From an uncultured Paracoccaceae bacterium (GTDB lineage: Bacteria; Pseudomonadota; Alphaproteobacteria; Rhodobacterales; Rhodobacteraceae), in assembly GCA_947498645.1 (NCBI GenBank), contig CANMKS010000001.1:1278032-1342031 (forward strand): a DNA stretch of 64,000 nucleotides, read 5' to 3'. Positions 54,696 through 64,000 of this stretch are shown here, piece by piece. A model generated the notes under the pieces. That model did not search any database. It was not told the DNA's origin and was given only the letters and a program-made list of their open reading frames with translations. Every line of letters begins with the position of its first letter. The first letter of the stretch is position 1. A program made the translations under genes and the position numbers.

Positions 54696-55396
54696 TGGGT
54701 AACAAAGTAAACCCGATCGGTATGCGTCTTCAGGTCAACCGCACCTGGGATAGCCGCTGGTACGCTGATACCAAAGACTATGGCGACCTTTTGTTGGAAG
54801 ACCTCAAGATCAAGGCCTTCATCAAGAAAGAATGCGCACAGTCCGGCATCAGCCGCGTGATCATCGAACGCCCGCACAAGAAGTGCCGCGTCACGATCCA
54901 CGCAGCCCGCCCTGGTGTGATCATCGGTAAGAAAGGTGCAGACATCGAAGGTCTGCGCAAGAAACTTGCCGCGCTCACAGATTCAGAGCTGCACCTGAAC
55001 ATCGTTGAAGTTCGCAAGCCGGAACTTGACGCAGCCCTGGTTGCCGAAAGCATTGGTCAGCAGCTCGAGCGTCGTGTGTCTTTCCGTCGTGCGATGAAGC
55101 GTTCGGTTCAGAACGCGATGCGCATGGGTGCCCTGGGTATCCGCGTGAACCTTGCAGGCCGTCTGGGCGGTGCAGAGATTGCACGTACAGAATGGTACCG
55201 CGAAGGCCGCGTGCCGCTGCACACATTGCGTGCTGACATCGACTATGCACTGTATGAGGCGATGACGCCTTATGGGATCATCGGCATCAAGGTCTTCATC
55301 TACAAAGGTGAGATCATGGAGCACGATCCGTCAGCGCACGACCGCAAACATGCTGAGCTGCAAGAGGGCGCTGTCCCTCGCGGCCCACGTCGCTAA
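54695..55396 (+). CDS. rpsC: 30S ribosomal protein S3
   Basis: A 233-residue S3. N-terminal [22 protein letters not shown] domain [19 protein letters not shown] and C-terminal [20 protein letters not shown] with [20 protein letters not shown] fit the family. The acidic and basic tail ends [16 protein letters not shown]. One-base overlap with rplV and 14 bases before rplP, conserved order. Confidence 0.97.
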   Translation: MGNKVNPIGMRLQVNRTWDSRWYADTKDYGDLLLEDLKIKAFIKKECAQSGISRVIIERPHKKCRVTIHAARPGVIIGKKGADIEGLRKKLAALTDSELHLNIVEVRKPELDAALVAESIGQQLERRVSFRRAMKRSVQNAMRMGALGIRVNLAGRLGGAEIARTEWYREGRVPLHTLRADIDYALYEAMTPYGIIGIKVFIYKGEIMEHDPSAHDRKHAELQEGAVPRGPRR

Positions 55397-55410
55397 GGGG
55401 AGTTGATTAA

Positions 55411-55824
55411 ATGCTACAGCCAAAGCGTACAAAGCACCGGAAACTGCATAAAGGCCGTATCCGTGGTGAAGCCAAAGGCGGTTCTGATCTAAACTTCGGC
55501 ACATATGGCCTCAAAGCCATTGAGCCTGAGCGGATCACAGCCCGTCAGATCGAAGCCGCACGTCGTGCCATGACGCGCCACATGAAGCGTCAGGGCCGTG
55601 TCTGGATCCGTATCTTTCCAGATACCCCAGTGACGTCCAAGCCCGTCGAAGTACGTATGGGTAAGGGTAAAGGTTCCATTGATTTCTGGGCATGCAAGGT
55701 CAAACCCGGCCGCGTGATGTTCGAAATCGACGGCGTGAACGAGACAATCGCCCGTGAGGCCCTGCGCCTTGCTGCGATGAAGCTGCCAATCAAGACACGG
55801 ACGGTTGTTCGGGAAGATTGGTAA
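55411..55824 (+). CDS. rplP: 50S ribosomal protein L16
   Basis: A 137-residue L16 close to the A-site t[43 protein letters not shown] and [17 protein letters not shown] are characteristic. GGGGAG upstream. In most bacteria rpmC and rpsQ follow; here a REP hairpin and a strong terminator end the block and the next gene is rplJ of another operon. Confidence 0.97.
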   Translation: MLQPKRTKHRKLHKGRIRGEAKGGSDLNFGTYGLKAIEPERITARQIEAARRAMTRHMKRQGRVWIRIFPDTPVTSKPVEVRMGKGKGSIDFWACKVKPGRVMFEIDGVNETIAREALRLAAMKLPIKTRTVVREDW

Positions 55825-55847
55825 GTCGGGGTAGACCCCGACGTAGG
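55825..55847. repeat. Single REP-like hairpin with GTAG foot
   Basis: GTCGGGGT-AG-ACCCCGAC (55825-55842) followed by GTAGG, abutting the rplP stop codon. It is half of the paired element seen at 52.9 and 53.1 kb. Confidence 0.7.
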
Positions 55848-55860
55848 CAAGAGACAAAGA

Positions 55861-55892
55861 AGCCCCCGCTGAGCGATCGGCGGGGGCTTTTT
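55861..55892 (+). terminator. Rho-independent terminator after rplP
   Basis: A 9-bp stem AGCCCCCGC/GCGGGGGCT with a 10-base loop and TTTTT. It ends the rplB-rplP block. Confidence 0.93.
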
Positions 55893-56040
55893 GTTTGGTT
55901 CGCTGGTGTTATTGAAACCCATGACCCAGAACTCAGTCACATAGACAACGGTCTCTCTTGGAAAACCGATGTAACCGAAGTATGCAGTCGCTGAGGTCCG
56001 CGCGATTGATTCGCTTGGACCTTTATTCGTCCGAGACGGT

Positions 56041-56210
56041 GGGTTGGCAGATTGCCGCTAATTCCTGCCTGAGACGGGATAGACCAGAATTCCAAAGGCT
56101 CTTTTGAGGCTTGTCTGGCGCGCCCCGTTTGCAAATGGACTGTAGATGTTGGGCGGCCAAGCCGTTTGACAAAATTGAGCCGGGGGAAACCCCAAACTTG
56201 GAGTGAAACT
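56041..56210 (+). promoter_or_regulatory. Probable rplJ (L10) autoregulatory leader
   Basis: The 55893-56210 gap contains nested pairing: ACGGG (56074-56078) with CCCGT (56124-56128), and CCAGA (56084-56088) with TCTGG (56114-56118), plus an inner CAAAG/CTTTTG hairpin. This layout and position fit the L10(L12)4-binding leader upstream of rplJ. A GGGG-AAA-CCCC hairpin lies just before the ribosome-binding site GGAG. The fold is hand-drawn, so the exact leader limits are uncertain. Confidence 0.5.
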
Positions 56211-56723
56211 GTGGATAGAGCACAAAAAGAACAGCTGGTCGACGATCTCGGCCAGATCTTTGAAAGCTCTGGCGTTGTAGTGGTTGCCCACTACGAAGGC
56301 ATGACAGTTGCTGAAATGCAGGACCTGCGCGCGAACATGCGTGAAGCGGGCGGTTCCGTTCGTGTTGCCAAGAACAAGCTCGCCAAAATCGCCCTTGAGG
56401 GCAAGCCATGCGCAAGCATTGCGGAATACCTCGAAGGCATGACTGTACTCGCTTACTCTGAAGACCCCGTCGCTGCGGCGAAGGTTGTCGACAAGTACGC
56501 CAAAGAGAATGACAAACTTGTCGTTCTTGGCGGTGCTATGGGCGATACAGCGCTGGATCCAGCTGGTGTGAAAGCCGTTGCCGGGATGCCATCACGCGAG
56601 GAGCTTATTGCTTCTATCGTGGGCTGCATCGGGGCACCTGCAAGCAACATCGCCGGGGCCATTGGCGCGCCTGCTTCGAACATCGCAAGCATTCTTTCGA
56701 CCATCGAAGAGAAAGCTGCATAA
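56211..56723 (+). CDS. rplJ: 50S ribosomal protein L10
   Basis: A 170-residue L10 forming the stalk base that carries L7/L12. [40 protein letters not shown], the [11 protein letters not shown] segment and [20 protein letters not shown] fit the family. The start is GTG 56211, preceded by GGAG; the upstream frame to 56166 is the leader hairpin. The gene would normally follow rplA, but here it follows the rplP terminator. Confidence 0.95.
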   Translation: MDRAQKEQLVDDLGQIFESSGVVVVAHYEGMTVAEMQDLRANMREAGGSVRVAKNKLAKIALEGKPCASIAEYLEGMTVLAYSEDPVAAAKVVDKYAKENDKLVVLGGAMGDTALDPAGVKAVAGMPSREELIASIVGCIGAPASNIAGAIGAPASNIASILSTIEEKAA

Positions 56724-56792
56724 AGCATCTGAATTGACTTGGGGGTGTCGCCCCCACGTTGGAACACACATAACTGAAACGGAAAGCATAAA

Positions 56793-57167
56793 ATGGCTGA
56801 TCTGAAAAAACTTGCTGAAGAGATCGTTGGTCTGACCCTTCTCGAAGCACAAGAACTGAAAACCATCCTCAAGGACGAGTATGGCATTGAACCTGCTGCT
56901 GGCGGCGCTGTCATGATGGCTGGCCCTGCTGACGGCGGTGGTGAAGCTGCTGCTGAGAAGACAGAATTCGACGTCGTTCTCAAAAACGCTGGCGCATCCA
57001 AAATCAACGTCATCAAAGAAGTCCGCGGCATCACAGGTCTTGGCCTGAAAGAAGCCAAGGACCTGGTCGAAGCCGGTGGCAAGATCAAAGAAGGCGCTGC
57101 AAAAGCAGAAGCCGAAGAGATCAAAGCCAAGCTGGAAGCAGCTGGCGCAGAGGTCGAACTGGCCTAA
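56793..57167 (+). CDS. rplL: 50S ribosomal protein L7/L12
   Basis: A 124-residue L7/L12 stalk protein that recruits translational GTPases. N-terminal dimer helix [20 protein letters not shown], Ala/Gly-rich hinge, and C-terminal [20 protein letters not shown], with [12 protein letters not shown] at the end. Downstream a very strong terminator would insulate it from rpoB, which is 3.5 kb away; usually rplL and rpoB are cotranscribed. Codon use is highly biased. Confidence 0.98.
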   Translation: MADLKKLAEEIVGLTLLEAQELKTILKDEYGIEPAAGGAVMMAGPADGGGEAAAEKTEFDVVLKNAGASKINVIKEVRGITGLGLKEAKDLVEAGGKIKEGAAKAEAEEIKAKLEAAGAEVELA

Positions 57168-57190
57168 GCCAGATCGATTTGATCAAAAAG

Positions 57191-57221
57191 AACCGGGTTG
57201 CGAAAGCGGCCCGGTTTTTTT
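57191..57221 (+). terminator. Strong rplJL terminator
   Basis: AACCGGGTTGC (57191-57201) with GCGGCCCGGTT (57206-57216) forms 11 bp closed by a GAAA tetraloop. A run of seven T (57215-57221) follows. This is stronger than an attenuator and separates rplL from rpoB. Confidence 0.95.
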
Positions 57222-57326
57222 GTGCCCGATGGTTGCGCGGCGCAACGCGCGGTGGGGGATTGGGCGGTGTTTTGTGATGAGGCACCGAAACCGGGTTAAT
57301 GGCCAGTGTTTGTTGGGTTTTGTGGC

Positions 57327-57376
57327 ATACAGATGGCGTATGTATTGCGTACAGAAGCTGTACGTACAGATGTACG
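57327..57376. repeat. Three tandem short inverted repeats in the rplL-57.7 kb gap
   Basis: CATAC-agatggc-GTATG (57327-57343), CGTACAG-aag-CTGTACG (57348-57364) and CGTAC-agat-GTACG (57363-57376) lie in a row and share a CRTACAGA core. No gene is seen in the 57222-57666 gap. They could be a repressor's operators or a phage or plasmid remnant. Confidence 0.6.
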
Positions 57377-57666
57377 GCGACGGCGGGGTTAATGGTGCGT
57401 GCGGGGGAAAGAGTTAAGGAAGTGTTGGAGTTCAAAGGCGAAGACTGGATGACTGGTTAGAGCCCACAGCGGAAGTAGCAAATTCGTGCTGCGTGCGCTC
57501 GCAGCATAGAAAATGATACATGAGCGTAGACTCCGGTGCCGCCACGCAGCATGAAAAGCGGTCAGTCATGCAGGCCGCTGTCATATCAGATGTTGAATTC
57601 ACAAGCTGGGACAATCCCACCTTTCATGGCGCGTCCGTTTTTGGGTCCGACGGAATGCGGCGAAAA

Positions 57667-58296
57667 TTACCGATCCCAACAAACATCGTCGGTTCCGAGC
57701 GAGCGAACCTGTTGCGTGGACATGCCGTAAGTCTCTGCCTCACCGGCGTTCATCCAATGCAGACCCTGCGCAGGGGCCGCTTCCAGCGTGAACCAATAGA
57801 AATTTTCATCAACGCCCATTTCCCGGTAATACCGTAGGTACATCTGATGCTGCGGATCAGACCGAGGAACATCTTTGCCTTCGTTGATACCGTCGCTCCA
57901 ACTGTGAACGCCGATGCAAGCACCTGACTCTAAGATACGGTTTTTTCCGGCCAAAAACAGGTCCGTTCCGCCAGATGCAACCATACCGTTTGCGGGCACA
58001 ACTGTTGTGAAGCCCGCGTCGCGTACGCGCCGACTGAATACAAGATTTGCGACATCATCAACTGATCCGTCTACAAACTGTAAAACAAGGGTCCTAACGG
58101 CTGGGTTCCTCTCGGAAACGTCGATGAACCGCCCCAATGTCGTTCCATCAATGGTGCCACGTGCGACGATTTCCGTTCCTTGGACGGAGAACGCCATTGG
58201 ACTGTAGTCCAACGTATTAGACCCAGAATTTTGCGCGTCGCACCCTGAGGCGGCAGCTAAGACTGCCAGAAGAGGAACTATATGCTGTCGGTTCAT
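57667..58296 (-). CDS. Exported ClpP/crotonase-fold protein (COG3904-like)
   Basis: A 209-residue exported protein with a signal peptide MNRQHIVPLLAVLAAASGC; the cysteine C19 could be lipidated, but the lipobox AASGC is weak. The mature part resembles periplasmic ClpP/crotonase-fold proteins: VRTLVLQFVDGSVDDVANLV, the presumed serine site NGMVASGGTDLFLAG and a histidine in ACIGVHSWSDG. Exact activity is not known. Start at 58296 after AAAGGC; the longer frame to 58323 is not used. Transcribed towards rplL, in an accessory block. Confidence 0.65.
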   Translation of the reverse strand: MNRQHIVPLLAVLAAASGCDAQNSGSNTLDYSPMAFSVQGTEIVARGTIDGTTLGRFIDVSERNPAVRTLVLQFVDGSVDDVANLVFSRRVRDAGFTTVVPANGMVASGGTDLFLAGKNRILESGACIGVHSWSDGINEGKDVPRSDPQHQMYLRYYREMGVDENFYWFTLEAAPAQGLHWMNAGEAETYGMSTQQVRSLGTDDVCWDR

Positions 58297-58462
58297 CGGT
58301 CTGCCTTTCGATGCTGGTGTCATTCAAAAACCTTATGATCTTACAGTGATACAAAAACGTGCCAGTTCATCATGGTCGCTGCCAACCAAACGCATTTTGC
58401 AAAGTAAGACAATAAGGTCCGCCGCTAAGTCAATGTACGCGCGACATGACCTGAGACACTGC

Positions 58463-59263
58463 CTAGTCATGAAGTCGCGCGCGGCGCGCATAAAGCAGCC
58501 CTGTGACTGTGCACACAAAGAACAGGACGACAATACCAACCAGCGCGTCTGAAAAGGCCGTTTCATCTACAGAAGCTGTGACGTCAGTCAGCGCGTCGGT
58601 ACCCAATGTCTGTTCGATAGATGACGCCGCGTCGATTAGGCCGTGGATGATAACGCCAGGCCAGATGCTGCGAACAAGCAGCGCCAATCCACCAAAGCCA
58701 ATTCCTACGAGAATAGCAAAAATGACCTGAACTGAGACAGCGCCAAAACTGGCACCTGTGCCTAGGTTGTAATAGTGGAGCAGGCCAAAGATCACAGCCT
58801 GAGCGATGACGGCCATATAAAGACCAAAGCGCGTCTGCCCCCAAGCGCGGAACAAGACATATAACGCGAGGCCACGCAAGAGTGCCTCTTCGTACACGCC
58901 GACGGCTAGGTTCTCTAAAACCAGCTTTGCCACACGTCCCGGAGTCACGGTTAAGGCGCTGAAATCTACTTCCATTAGGTTCACAAACACAAGCAATAGG
59001 AACGGGAAAGACAAAATGGGCCACCATTTATGCCAGTTACCAAATGGGTTGGTCACACCGGCCTGAACGCCCCATCCCAGCCAGACTAGGAGCCAAACGG
59101 CAGCGCCGCCGACCACAAATCGGTAGATCATTCCGCCAGTGACGCCGAGCGAGATGCCCAACATCCCAATGATCTCTGGTATGATCGTAATCCCTACCAA
59201 GATAAGAAGGATAACGCTAACGAGCGGATATCGTGTGAGTATATTGCTGATCTGGCTTTTCAT
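58463..59263 (-). CDS. CPBP family intramembrane glutamic endopeptidase
   Basis: A 266-residue multi-pass membrane protein of the CPBP (Abi/CAAX protease-like) family. The catalytic glutamate pair lies in AVGVYEEALLRGLAL (E125, E126, R130), the second motif is FGLLHYYN and the third VIIHGLIDAASS. About eight membrane helices. The family includes bacteriocin self-immunity proteins and CAAX-processing homologues, with no certain substrate here. About 170 bases upstream of the exported gene on the same strand. Divergent from the dioxygenase gene. Confidence 0.85.
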   Translation of the reverse strand: MKSQISNILTRYPLVSVILLILVGITIIPEIIGMLGISLGVTGGMIYRFVVGGAAVWLLVWLGWGVQAGVTNPFGNWHKWWPILSFPFLLLVFVNLMEVDFSALTVTPGRVAKLVLENLAVGVYEEALLRGLALYVLFRAWGQTRFGLYMAVIAQAVIFGLLHYYNLGTGASFGAVSVQVIFAILVGIGFGGLALLVRSIWPGVIIHGLIDAASSIEQTLGTDALTDVTASVDETAFSDALVGIVVLFFVCTVTGLLYARRARLHD

Positions 59264-59429
59264 GTTGGCTTCCTAATTTTTTTCTTAATGTCACATATTC
59301 GTGAATATGAAAATGAAATTTGCCTCTGTGAATGCTACCGACTGCTCAAAGGTTTTGCGGTTGGCGCACGCTTGACCTAAGTTTGCGCAATCAAGGCCAC
59401 AGGATCGAATGACCAAAAAGGACATCACA

Positions 59430-60056
59430 ATGACAGCACCAAAAAAATCCCGCCGCAGCCTCCTTGCTGGACTCGCTGGGTTCACGGGCGTCAGTACCTT
59501 GGGCGGCTGTGCAACTGCGGGGGTACTGACACCACGCGCGATGGAAGGTCCTTTTTACCCGTCGCCTGCCATGCGCACGCCTGATACCGACAACGATTTG
59601 GTCAAAATCATGGGAATGGTTCAGGAAGCAGGCGGCGAAGTTTTCACGCTGCGCGGAAAAATCACAGGTCGTGACGGACAGCCACGTGCCGGACATCGCA
59701 TCGAAATCTGGCAATGCGATCTCAATGGCAATTACATGCATCCTGGCGATGATCGCAGCGCCAACTTTGACCGCGCGTTCCAAGGGTTCGGGCACGACAT
59801 GACTGGCGCTGATGGCTCTTATGTTTTTCGCACAATCAAGCCAACAATGTATCCCGGCCGCACCCCTCATATTCATGCAAAGGTGTTTGACGGAGTGCGC
59901 GAATTGTTGACGACGCAGATCTACATCAAGGGCCATCCAAGCAATGCCGGCGACGGAATTTTTAATGACATGACGCGTGCCGAGGCAGATGCCGTGTCGA
60001 TGGATTTCGTTCGGGGCCAAAACGGAACCGAAGCGACGATCAATATCGTTGTTTAG
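59430..60056 (+). CDS. Intradiol ring-cleavage dioxygenase family protein, Tat-exported
   Basis: A 208-residue protein of the intradiol dioxygenase family (catechol 1,2-dioxygenase-like, non-heme Fe3+, Tyr/Tyr/His/His). It has a twin-arginine leader (SRRSLLAGLAG, residues 8-18) followed by a lipobox-like LGGC (C27), so it may be a Tat lipoprotein. Iron-site motifs: MEGPFYP, IWQCDLNGNYMHPGD and PGRTPHIHAKV (His pair). It lacks the N-terminal linker domain of catechol dioxygenases, so its true substrate is unknown. AAGGA seven bases before ATG 59430 favours this start over ATG 59409. Divergent from the CPBP gene. Confidence 0.82.
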   Translation: MTAPKKSRRSLLAGLAGFTGVSTLGGCATAGVLTPRAMEGPFYPSPAMRTPDTDNDLVKIMGMVQEAGGEVFTLRGKITGRDGQPRAGHRIEIWQCDLNGNYMHPGDDRSANFDRAFQGFGHDMTGADGSYVFRTIKPTMYPGRTPHIHAKVFDGVRELLTTQIYIKGHPSNAGDGIFNDMTRAEADAVSMDFVRGQNGTEATINIVV

Positions 60057-60680
60057 ACCGGTCTGTCGTTCGTTCGCTTGACCCAGTCGGCTGCCAGATG
60101 TACCGGTGTTCGCCTGTTTTCTAGCTGCAGTTTTGACGGTCAAGGCTGGGGATTATGGCTGATGCACTCTTCAGAATCGACGATGTATCGACGGAAATTA
60201 ATTCTGAGATCAGCCTAAACCGATAGCATTAAATGGCTGCTTCCGAGACGTTGGCTGCATCGCTAAAGTAAACTTGCTGCAACTGCGAGAGAATGCTGCG
60301 TCAGCATTGGCTGCACTGACAAAAGTCCGTTTTGTCCGCATAGCAGGCCTTGCCGTTGTACAGTCTCGTAGGGCTGCCCGTAGCGATTTAAGTCACGCCC
60401 CCAAAAACCCTATTGATTTTCCTCAACACCCTTGAACTTTACCCGAATCTCTCTTAGTTGGACGGTTCGGGCTCGCTCAACATCGGAAAATTGCAAAAAT
60501 CAATCAATTGAAACTTATCTTTCAAAGCGCCTCGCATGCGCGTTTTGACAGGTAAGTTGGTCGTTTCGGGAGAGGTGTTTTGGGAAGCACCTCAGGTATT
60601 GAAACAACCCTCACCGTAATCGGACGCGTTTTGGTAGCCCAGCCAAAGCGCGTTTACGACATTATGGAGACCCGGCACAT
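60057..60680 (+). other. Long leader and promoter region of rpoB
   Basis: No gene is seen in this 624-base stretch. A possible promoter is TTGAAC (about 60434) with 17 bases to TAGTTG; the match is poor. Purine-rich GGAGA at 60666-60670 is the rpoB ribosome-binding site. The region must contain the rpoB promoter because rplL is sealed by a strong terminator. Confidence 0.4.
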
Positions 60681-63600
60681 ATGGCTTCTACATTCCTTGG
60701 TCAGAAACGCCTCCGCAAGTACTATGGCAAAATCCGCGAAGTGCTTGAAATGCCGAACCTTATTGAGGTTCAAAAATCATCCTATGATCTGTTCCTGCGC
60801 TCTGGCGACAGTGATACGCCGCTGGACGGTGAAGGCATCAAAGGTGTCTTTCAGTCGGTGTTCCCGATCAAGGATTTCAACGAAACCGCCGTGCTTGAGT
60901 TCGTCAAGTACGAGTTGGAAAAGCCGAAGTATGATGTTGAGGAATGTCAGCAACGCGACATGACTTACAGCGCGCCGCTGAAGGTCACCCTCCGTCTGAT
61001 CGTGTTTGAAGTTGACGAAGACACAGGTGCCAAGTCCGTCAAGGATATCAAAGAACAAGACGTGTTCATGGGCGACATGCCTTTGATGACGCCGAACGGC
61101 ACATTTGTTGTCAACGGTACCGAGCGTGTGATCGTATCCCAAATGCACCGTTCGCCCGGTGTGTTCTTTGATCACGACAAGGGCAAGACCCACTCTTCTG
61201 GTAAGCTGCTGTTTGCTTGCCGCATCATCCCATACCGTGGCAGCTGGCTCGACTTTGAATTCGACGCCAAGGACCTTGTGTTCTGCCGGATCGACCGTCG
61301 CCGCAAATTGCCTGTGACAACCCTGCTTTATGCGCTGGGTCTGGATCAGGAAGGCATCATGAATGCCTACTATAACACTGTCGATTACAAGCTCGACAAA
61401 AAGGGCAAAGCCTGGACGACCAAGTTCTTCCCAGAGCGCGTGCGCGGCACACGCCCTGCGTTTGATCTGGTTGATGCCAAGACAGGTGAAGTCATTGCCA
61501 AAGCTGGCGAGAAGGTCACACCGCGTTCTGTCAAGAAACTGATTGATGCTGGCGAAGTGACCGATCTGTCCGTTCCTTACGAGAACATTCTGGGCAAGTT
61601 CGTGTCCGAGGACATCATCAACGAAGAAACCGGTGCGATTTACGTCGAAGCCGGTGACGAGTTGACGCTGGAGATGGACAAAGACGGTGAAGTCATCGGC
61701 GGTACACTGAAAGACCTCGTTGATGCGGGCGTCAAGACGATCCCTGTGCTGGACATCGATAACATCACTGTTGGCGCCTATATGCGCAACACGATGGCTG
61801 CGGACAAGAACATGAACCGCGAAACGGCGCTCATGGATATCTACCGCGTGATGCGTCCGGGTGAGCCGCCGACCGTTGATTCAGCATCGGCCCTGTTCGA
61901 CACGCTGTTCTTTGACAGTGAGCGTTATGATCTGTCCGCCGTTGGGCGCGTGAAAATGAACATGCGTCTCGATCTGGATGCCGAAGACACCATGCGCACC
62001 CTGCGCAAGGAAGACATCGTCGCCTGCATCAAGGCACTGGTTGAACTGCGTGATGGCAAGGGCGATGTCGATGACATCGACCACCTTGGAAACCGCCGCG
62101 TCCGTTCCGTTGGTGAGCTGATGGAAAACCAGTACCGCGTTGGTCTGCTGCGCATGGAGCGCGCGATCAAAGAGCGTATGTCTTCTGTCGAAATCGACAC
62201 CGTGATGCCGCAGGATCTGATCAACGCCAAGCCTGCCGCCGCAGCGGTGCGTGAATTCTTCGGCTCTTCCCAGCTGTCGCAGTTCATGGACCAAACCAAC
62301 CCGCTGTCCGAAGTGACGCACAAGCGTCGCCTGTCGGCCCTTGGGCCCGGCGGTCTGACACGCGAACGTGCCGGCTTTGAGGTGCGCGACGTGCACCCAA
62401 CCCACTACGGCCGCATGTGCCCGATTGAGACACCGGAAGGGCCGAACATTGGTCTGATCAACTCACTGGCGACATTCGCCCGTGTGAACAAATACGGCTT
62501 TATCGAAACGCCATACCGCAAGGTCACAGACGGTAAGGTCACGGACGACGTGCAATACATGTCCGCGACCGAGGAAATGCGTCACACAGTGGCGCAGGCC
62601 AACGCGAATATGGCGGATGATGGATCGTTCAACAACGAGCTGGTCTCGACCCGCAAGAACGGCGACTACACGCTGAGCCCACGCGAAAACGTGGACCTGA
62701 TCGACGTGTCGCCAAAGCAGCTTGTCTCTGTAGCGGCGTCCCTGATCCCGTTCCTTGAAAACGACGATGCGAACCGGGCCTTGATGGGCTCGAACATGCA
62801 ACGTCAGGCGGTTCCATTGCTTCAGGCCGAGGCCCCATTGGTTGGTACCGGTATCGAAGAGGTTGTGGCGCGCGATTCTGGTGCGGCAATCATGGCGAAA
62901 CGTGCCGGGATCATCGACCAGGTTGATGCCCAGCGTATCGTTATTCGTGCGACTGAGGATCTTGAGCTGGGCGACGCTGGCGTCGACATCTATCGCATGC
63001 GCAAGTTCCAGCGGTCCAACCAGAACACCTGCATCAACCAGCGTCCGCTGGTGAAGGTGGGTGACAAAGTGCAAAAAGGTCAGGTTGTGGCCGATGGCCC
63101 ATCCACTGATATCGGTGAACTGGCCCTTGGTAAGAACGTGGTCGTCGCGTTTATGCCGTGGAACGGCTATAACTACGAAGATAGTATCCTGATCTCAGAG
63201 CGTATCGTGCGCGACGACGTCTTCACCTCGATCCATATCGAGGAATTCGAAGTTGCTGCTCGTGATACCAAGCTTGGGCCAGAGGAAATCACCCGCGATA
63301 TCCCGAACGTCGGCGAGGAAGCCCTGCGCAACCTTGATGAGGCGGGGATCGTGTATATCGGTGCCGAAGTTGGCCCCGCAGATATCCTTGTGGGCAAGAT
63401 CACACCAAAGGGCGAAAGCCCGATGACGCCGGAAGAAAAGCTTTTGCGCGCCATCTTTGGTGAAAAAGCGTCCGATGTGCGTGACACATCCCTGCGTCTG
63501 CCACCGGGTGACTTTGGTACGGTCGTAGAGGTGCGCGTCTTTAACCGCCACGGTGTGGAAAAAGACGAACGTGCCTTGCAGATCGAGCGTGAAGAGGTTG

Positions 63601-64000
63601 AACGCCTTGCCCGTGACCGCGACGATGAAATGGTCATCCTTGACCGCAACATCTATGCGCGTCTGTGGGACATCATCAGCGGCAAGAAAGCGGCGAAGGG
63701 TCCGAAGGGCTTTAAATCCGGTTCTGTCGTGTCCGAGGAAAGCGTTGCCGATCTGACCCGTGGTCAGTGGTGGCAGTTGGCCATGGCCGACGAAGATGAC
63801 GCCAAGATCGTGGAAGCACTGAACGAACAGTACGAAATCCAGAAACGTGCAATGGACGCCCGTTTCGAGGACAAAGTCGAGAAAGTGCGCCGCGGCGATG
63901 ATCTGCCCCCCGGTGTGATGAAGATGGTCAAAGTCTTCGTGGCTGTGAAGCGCAAGCTGCAGCCCGGTGACAAGATGGCCGGTCGTCACGGCAACAAAGG
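60681..64000 (+). CDS. rpoB: DNA-directed RNA polymerase beta subunit (3' end outside window)
   Basis: RpoB, open from ATG 60681 to the right edge (about 1106 codons visible). [20 protein letters not shown] is the family N-terminus. The rifampicin region [20 protein letters not shown] and [11 protein letters not shown] (about 62262-62352) has the sensitive residues D, H and S at the positions equal to E. coli 516, 526 and 531. [20 protein letters not shown] and the last visible codons [10 protein letters not shown] (active-site region) fit. rpoC should follow outside. Ribosome-binding site GGAGA upstream. Note the 3.5-kb separation from rplL. Confidence 0.98.
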   Translation, partial: MASTFLGQKRLRKYYGKIREVLEMPNLIEVQKSSYDLFLRSGDSDTPLDGEGIKGVFQSVFPIKDFNETAVLEFVKYELEKPKYDVEECQQRDMTYSAPLKVTLRLIVFEVDEDTGAKSVKDIKEQDVFMGDMPLMTPNGTFVVNGTERVIVSQMHRSPGVFFDHDKGKTHSSGKLLFACRIIPYRGSWLDFEFDAKDLVFCRIDRRRKLPVTTLLYALGLDQEGIMNAYYNTVDYKLDKKGKAWTTKFFPERVRGTRPAFDLVDAKTGEVIAKAGEKVTPRSVKKLIDAGEVTDLSVPYENILGKFVSEDIINEETGAIYVEAGDELTLEMDKDGEVIGGTLKDLVDAGVKTIPVLDIDNITVGAYMRNTMAADKNMNRETALMDIYRVMRPGEPPTVDSASALFDTLFFDSERYDLSAVGRVKMNMRLDLDAEDTMRTLRKEDIVACIKALVELRDGKGDVDDIDHLGNRRVRSVGELMENQYRVGLLRMERAIKERMSSVEIDTVMPQDLINAKPAAAAVREFFGSSQLSQFMDQTNPLSEVTHKRRLSALGPGGLTRERAGFEVRDVHPTHYGRMCPIETPEGPNIGLINSLATFARVNKYGFIETPYRKVTDGKVTDDVQYMSATEEMRHTVAQANANMADDGSFNNELVSTRKNGDYTLSPRENVDLIDVSPKQLVSVAASLIPFLENDDANRALMGSNMQRQAVPLLQAEAPLVGTGIEEVVARDSGAAIMAKRAGIIDQVDAQRIVIRATEDLELGDAGVDIYRMRKFQRSNQNTCINQRPLVKVGDKVQKGQVVADGPSTDIGELALGKNVVVAFMPWNGYNYEDSILISERIVRDDVFTSIHIEEFEVAARDTKLGPEEITRDIPNVGEEALRNLDEAGIVYIGAEVGPADILVGKITPKGESPMTPEEKLLRAIFGEKASDVRDTSLRLPPGDFGTVVEVRVFNRHGVEKDERALQIEREEVERLARDRDDEMVILDRNIYARLWDIISGKKAAKGPKGFKSGSVVSEESVADLTRGQWWQLAMADEDDAKIVEALNEQYEIQKRAMDARFEDKVEKVRRGDDLPPGVMKMVKVFVAVKRKLQPGDKMAGRHGNK

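Overview
The window reads as a chromosomal stretch of an alphaproteobacterium of the Rhodobacterales (Roseobacter group). Supporting this are moderately high G+C, the rpoZ-rel-DUF2062-pdxJ-acpS-lepB-rnc-era-recO string, pckA divergent from chvI-chvG followed by hprK-rapZ-EIIA-HPr, an ethylmalonyl-CoA-pathway type acyl-CoA dehydrogenase, DUF1491, DUF6473 and a rplC with an Ala/Glu-rich tail. No rRNA gene, insertion sequence, prophage or CRISPR array is visible. Both ends cut genes: ftsK on the left and rpoB on the right.

Layout. 1-3.3 kb: the 3' end of ftsK with its terminator, then an 800-base gap carrying a tRNA-like RNA (CAU anticodon loop, U1-A72 pair, no encoded CCA). It abuts a second miniature tRNA-like fold and lies upstream of a soluble-looking slipin (SPFH/Band-7) gene. 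3.4-12.1 kb: a Tet-type MFS pump, a Tat-exported nucleotidase, rpsU/COQ9, a quinone oxidoreductase, rnhA, and a methyltransferase-LysE-ispH cluster. 12.2-21.7 kb: the housekeeping string folK, rpoZ, rel, pdxJ, acpS, lepB, rnc, era, recO, tightly packed with ATGA and TTGA overlaps. 21.7-27.6 kb: an epimerase-like reductase, methylsuccinyl-CoA dehydrogenase, TauE, DUF3859 and pckA. 27.9-33.3 kb: ChvI/ChvG two-component system with HprK, RapZ, EIIA, HPr and an acyltransferase. 33.6-47.4 kb: 3-hydroxybutyryl-CoA dehydrogenase, ETF, cobalamin adenosyltransferase, parC, phoX under a PHO-box-like site, and an ECF42-type sigma factor with its YciI partner.

47.5-64 kb: translation and transcription genes in a non-canonical order. 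They run tuf / two CsgG/FlgO-like genes / rpsJ-rplC-rplD-rplW / two REP palindromes / rplB-rpsS-rplV-rpsC-rplP / rplJ-rplL / three accessory genes / rpoB. Strong terminators separate the blocks, so each probably has its own promoter.

The most interesting signal is the tRNA-like RNA plus slipin. Comparative work on RNA-repair systems has linked SPFH/Band-7 proteins to a cognate tRNA-like non-coding RNA. Here the pair stands without a visible RNA ligase, and the RNA appears double. Second is a dispersed family of REP-like palindromes with GTAG feet, at least six copies, two of them inside the split S10 operon. Functional links across the window include acyl-CoA/ethylmalonyl-CoA metabolism (mcd, etfAB, hbd, cobalamin adenosyltransferase, pckA), phosphate scavenging (phoX, nucleotidase) and the stringent response (rpoZ-rel).
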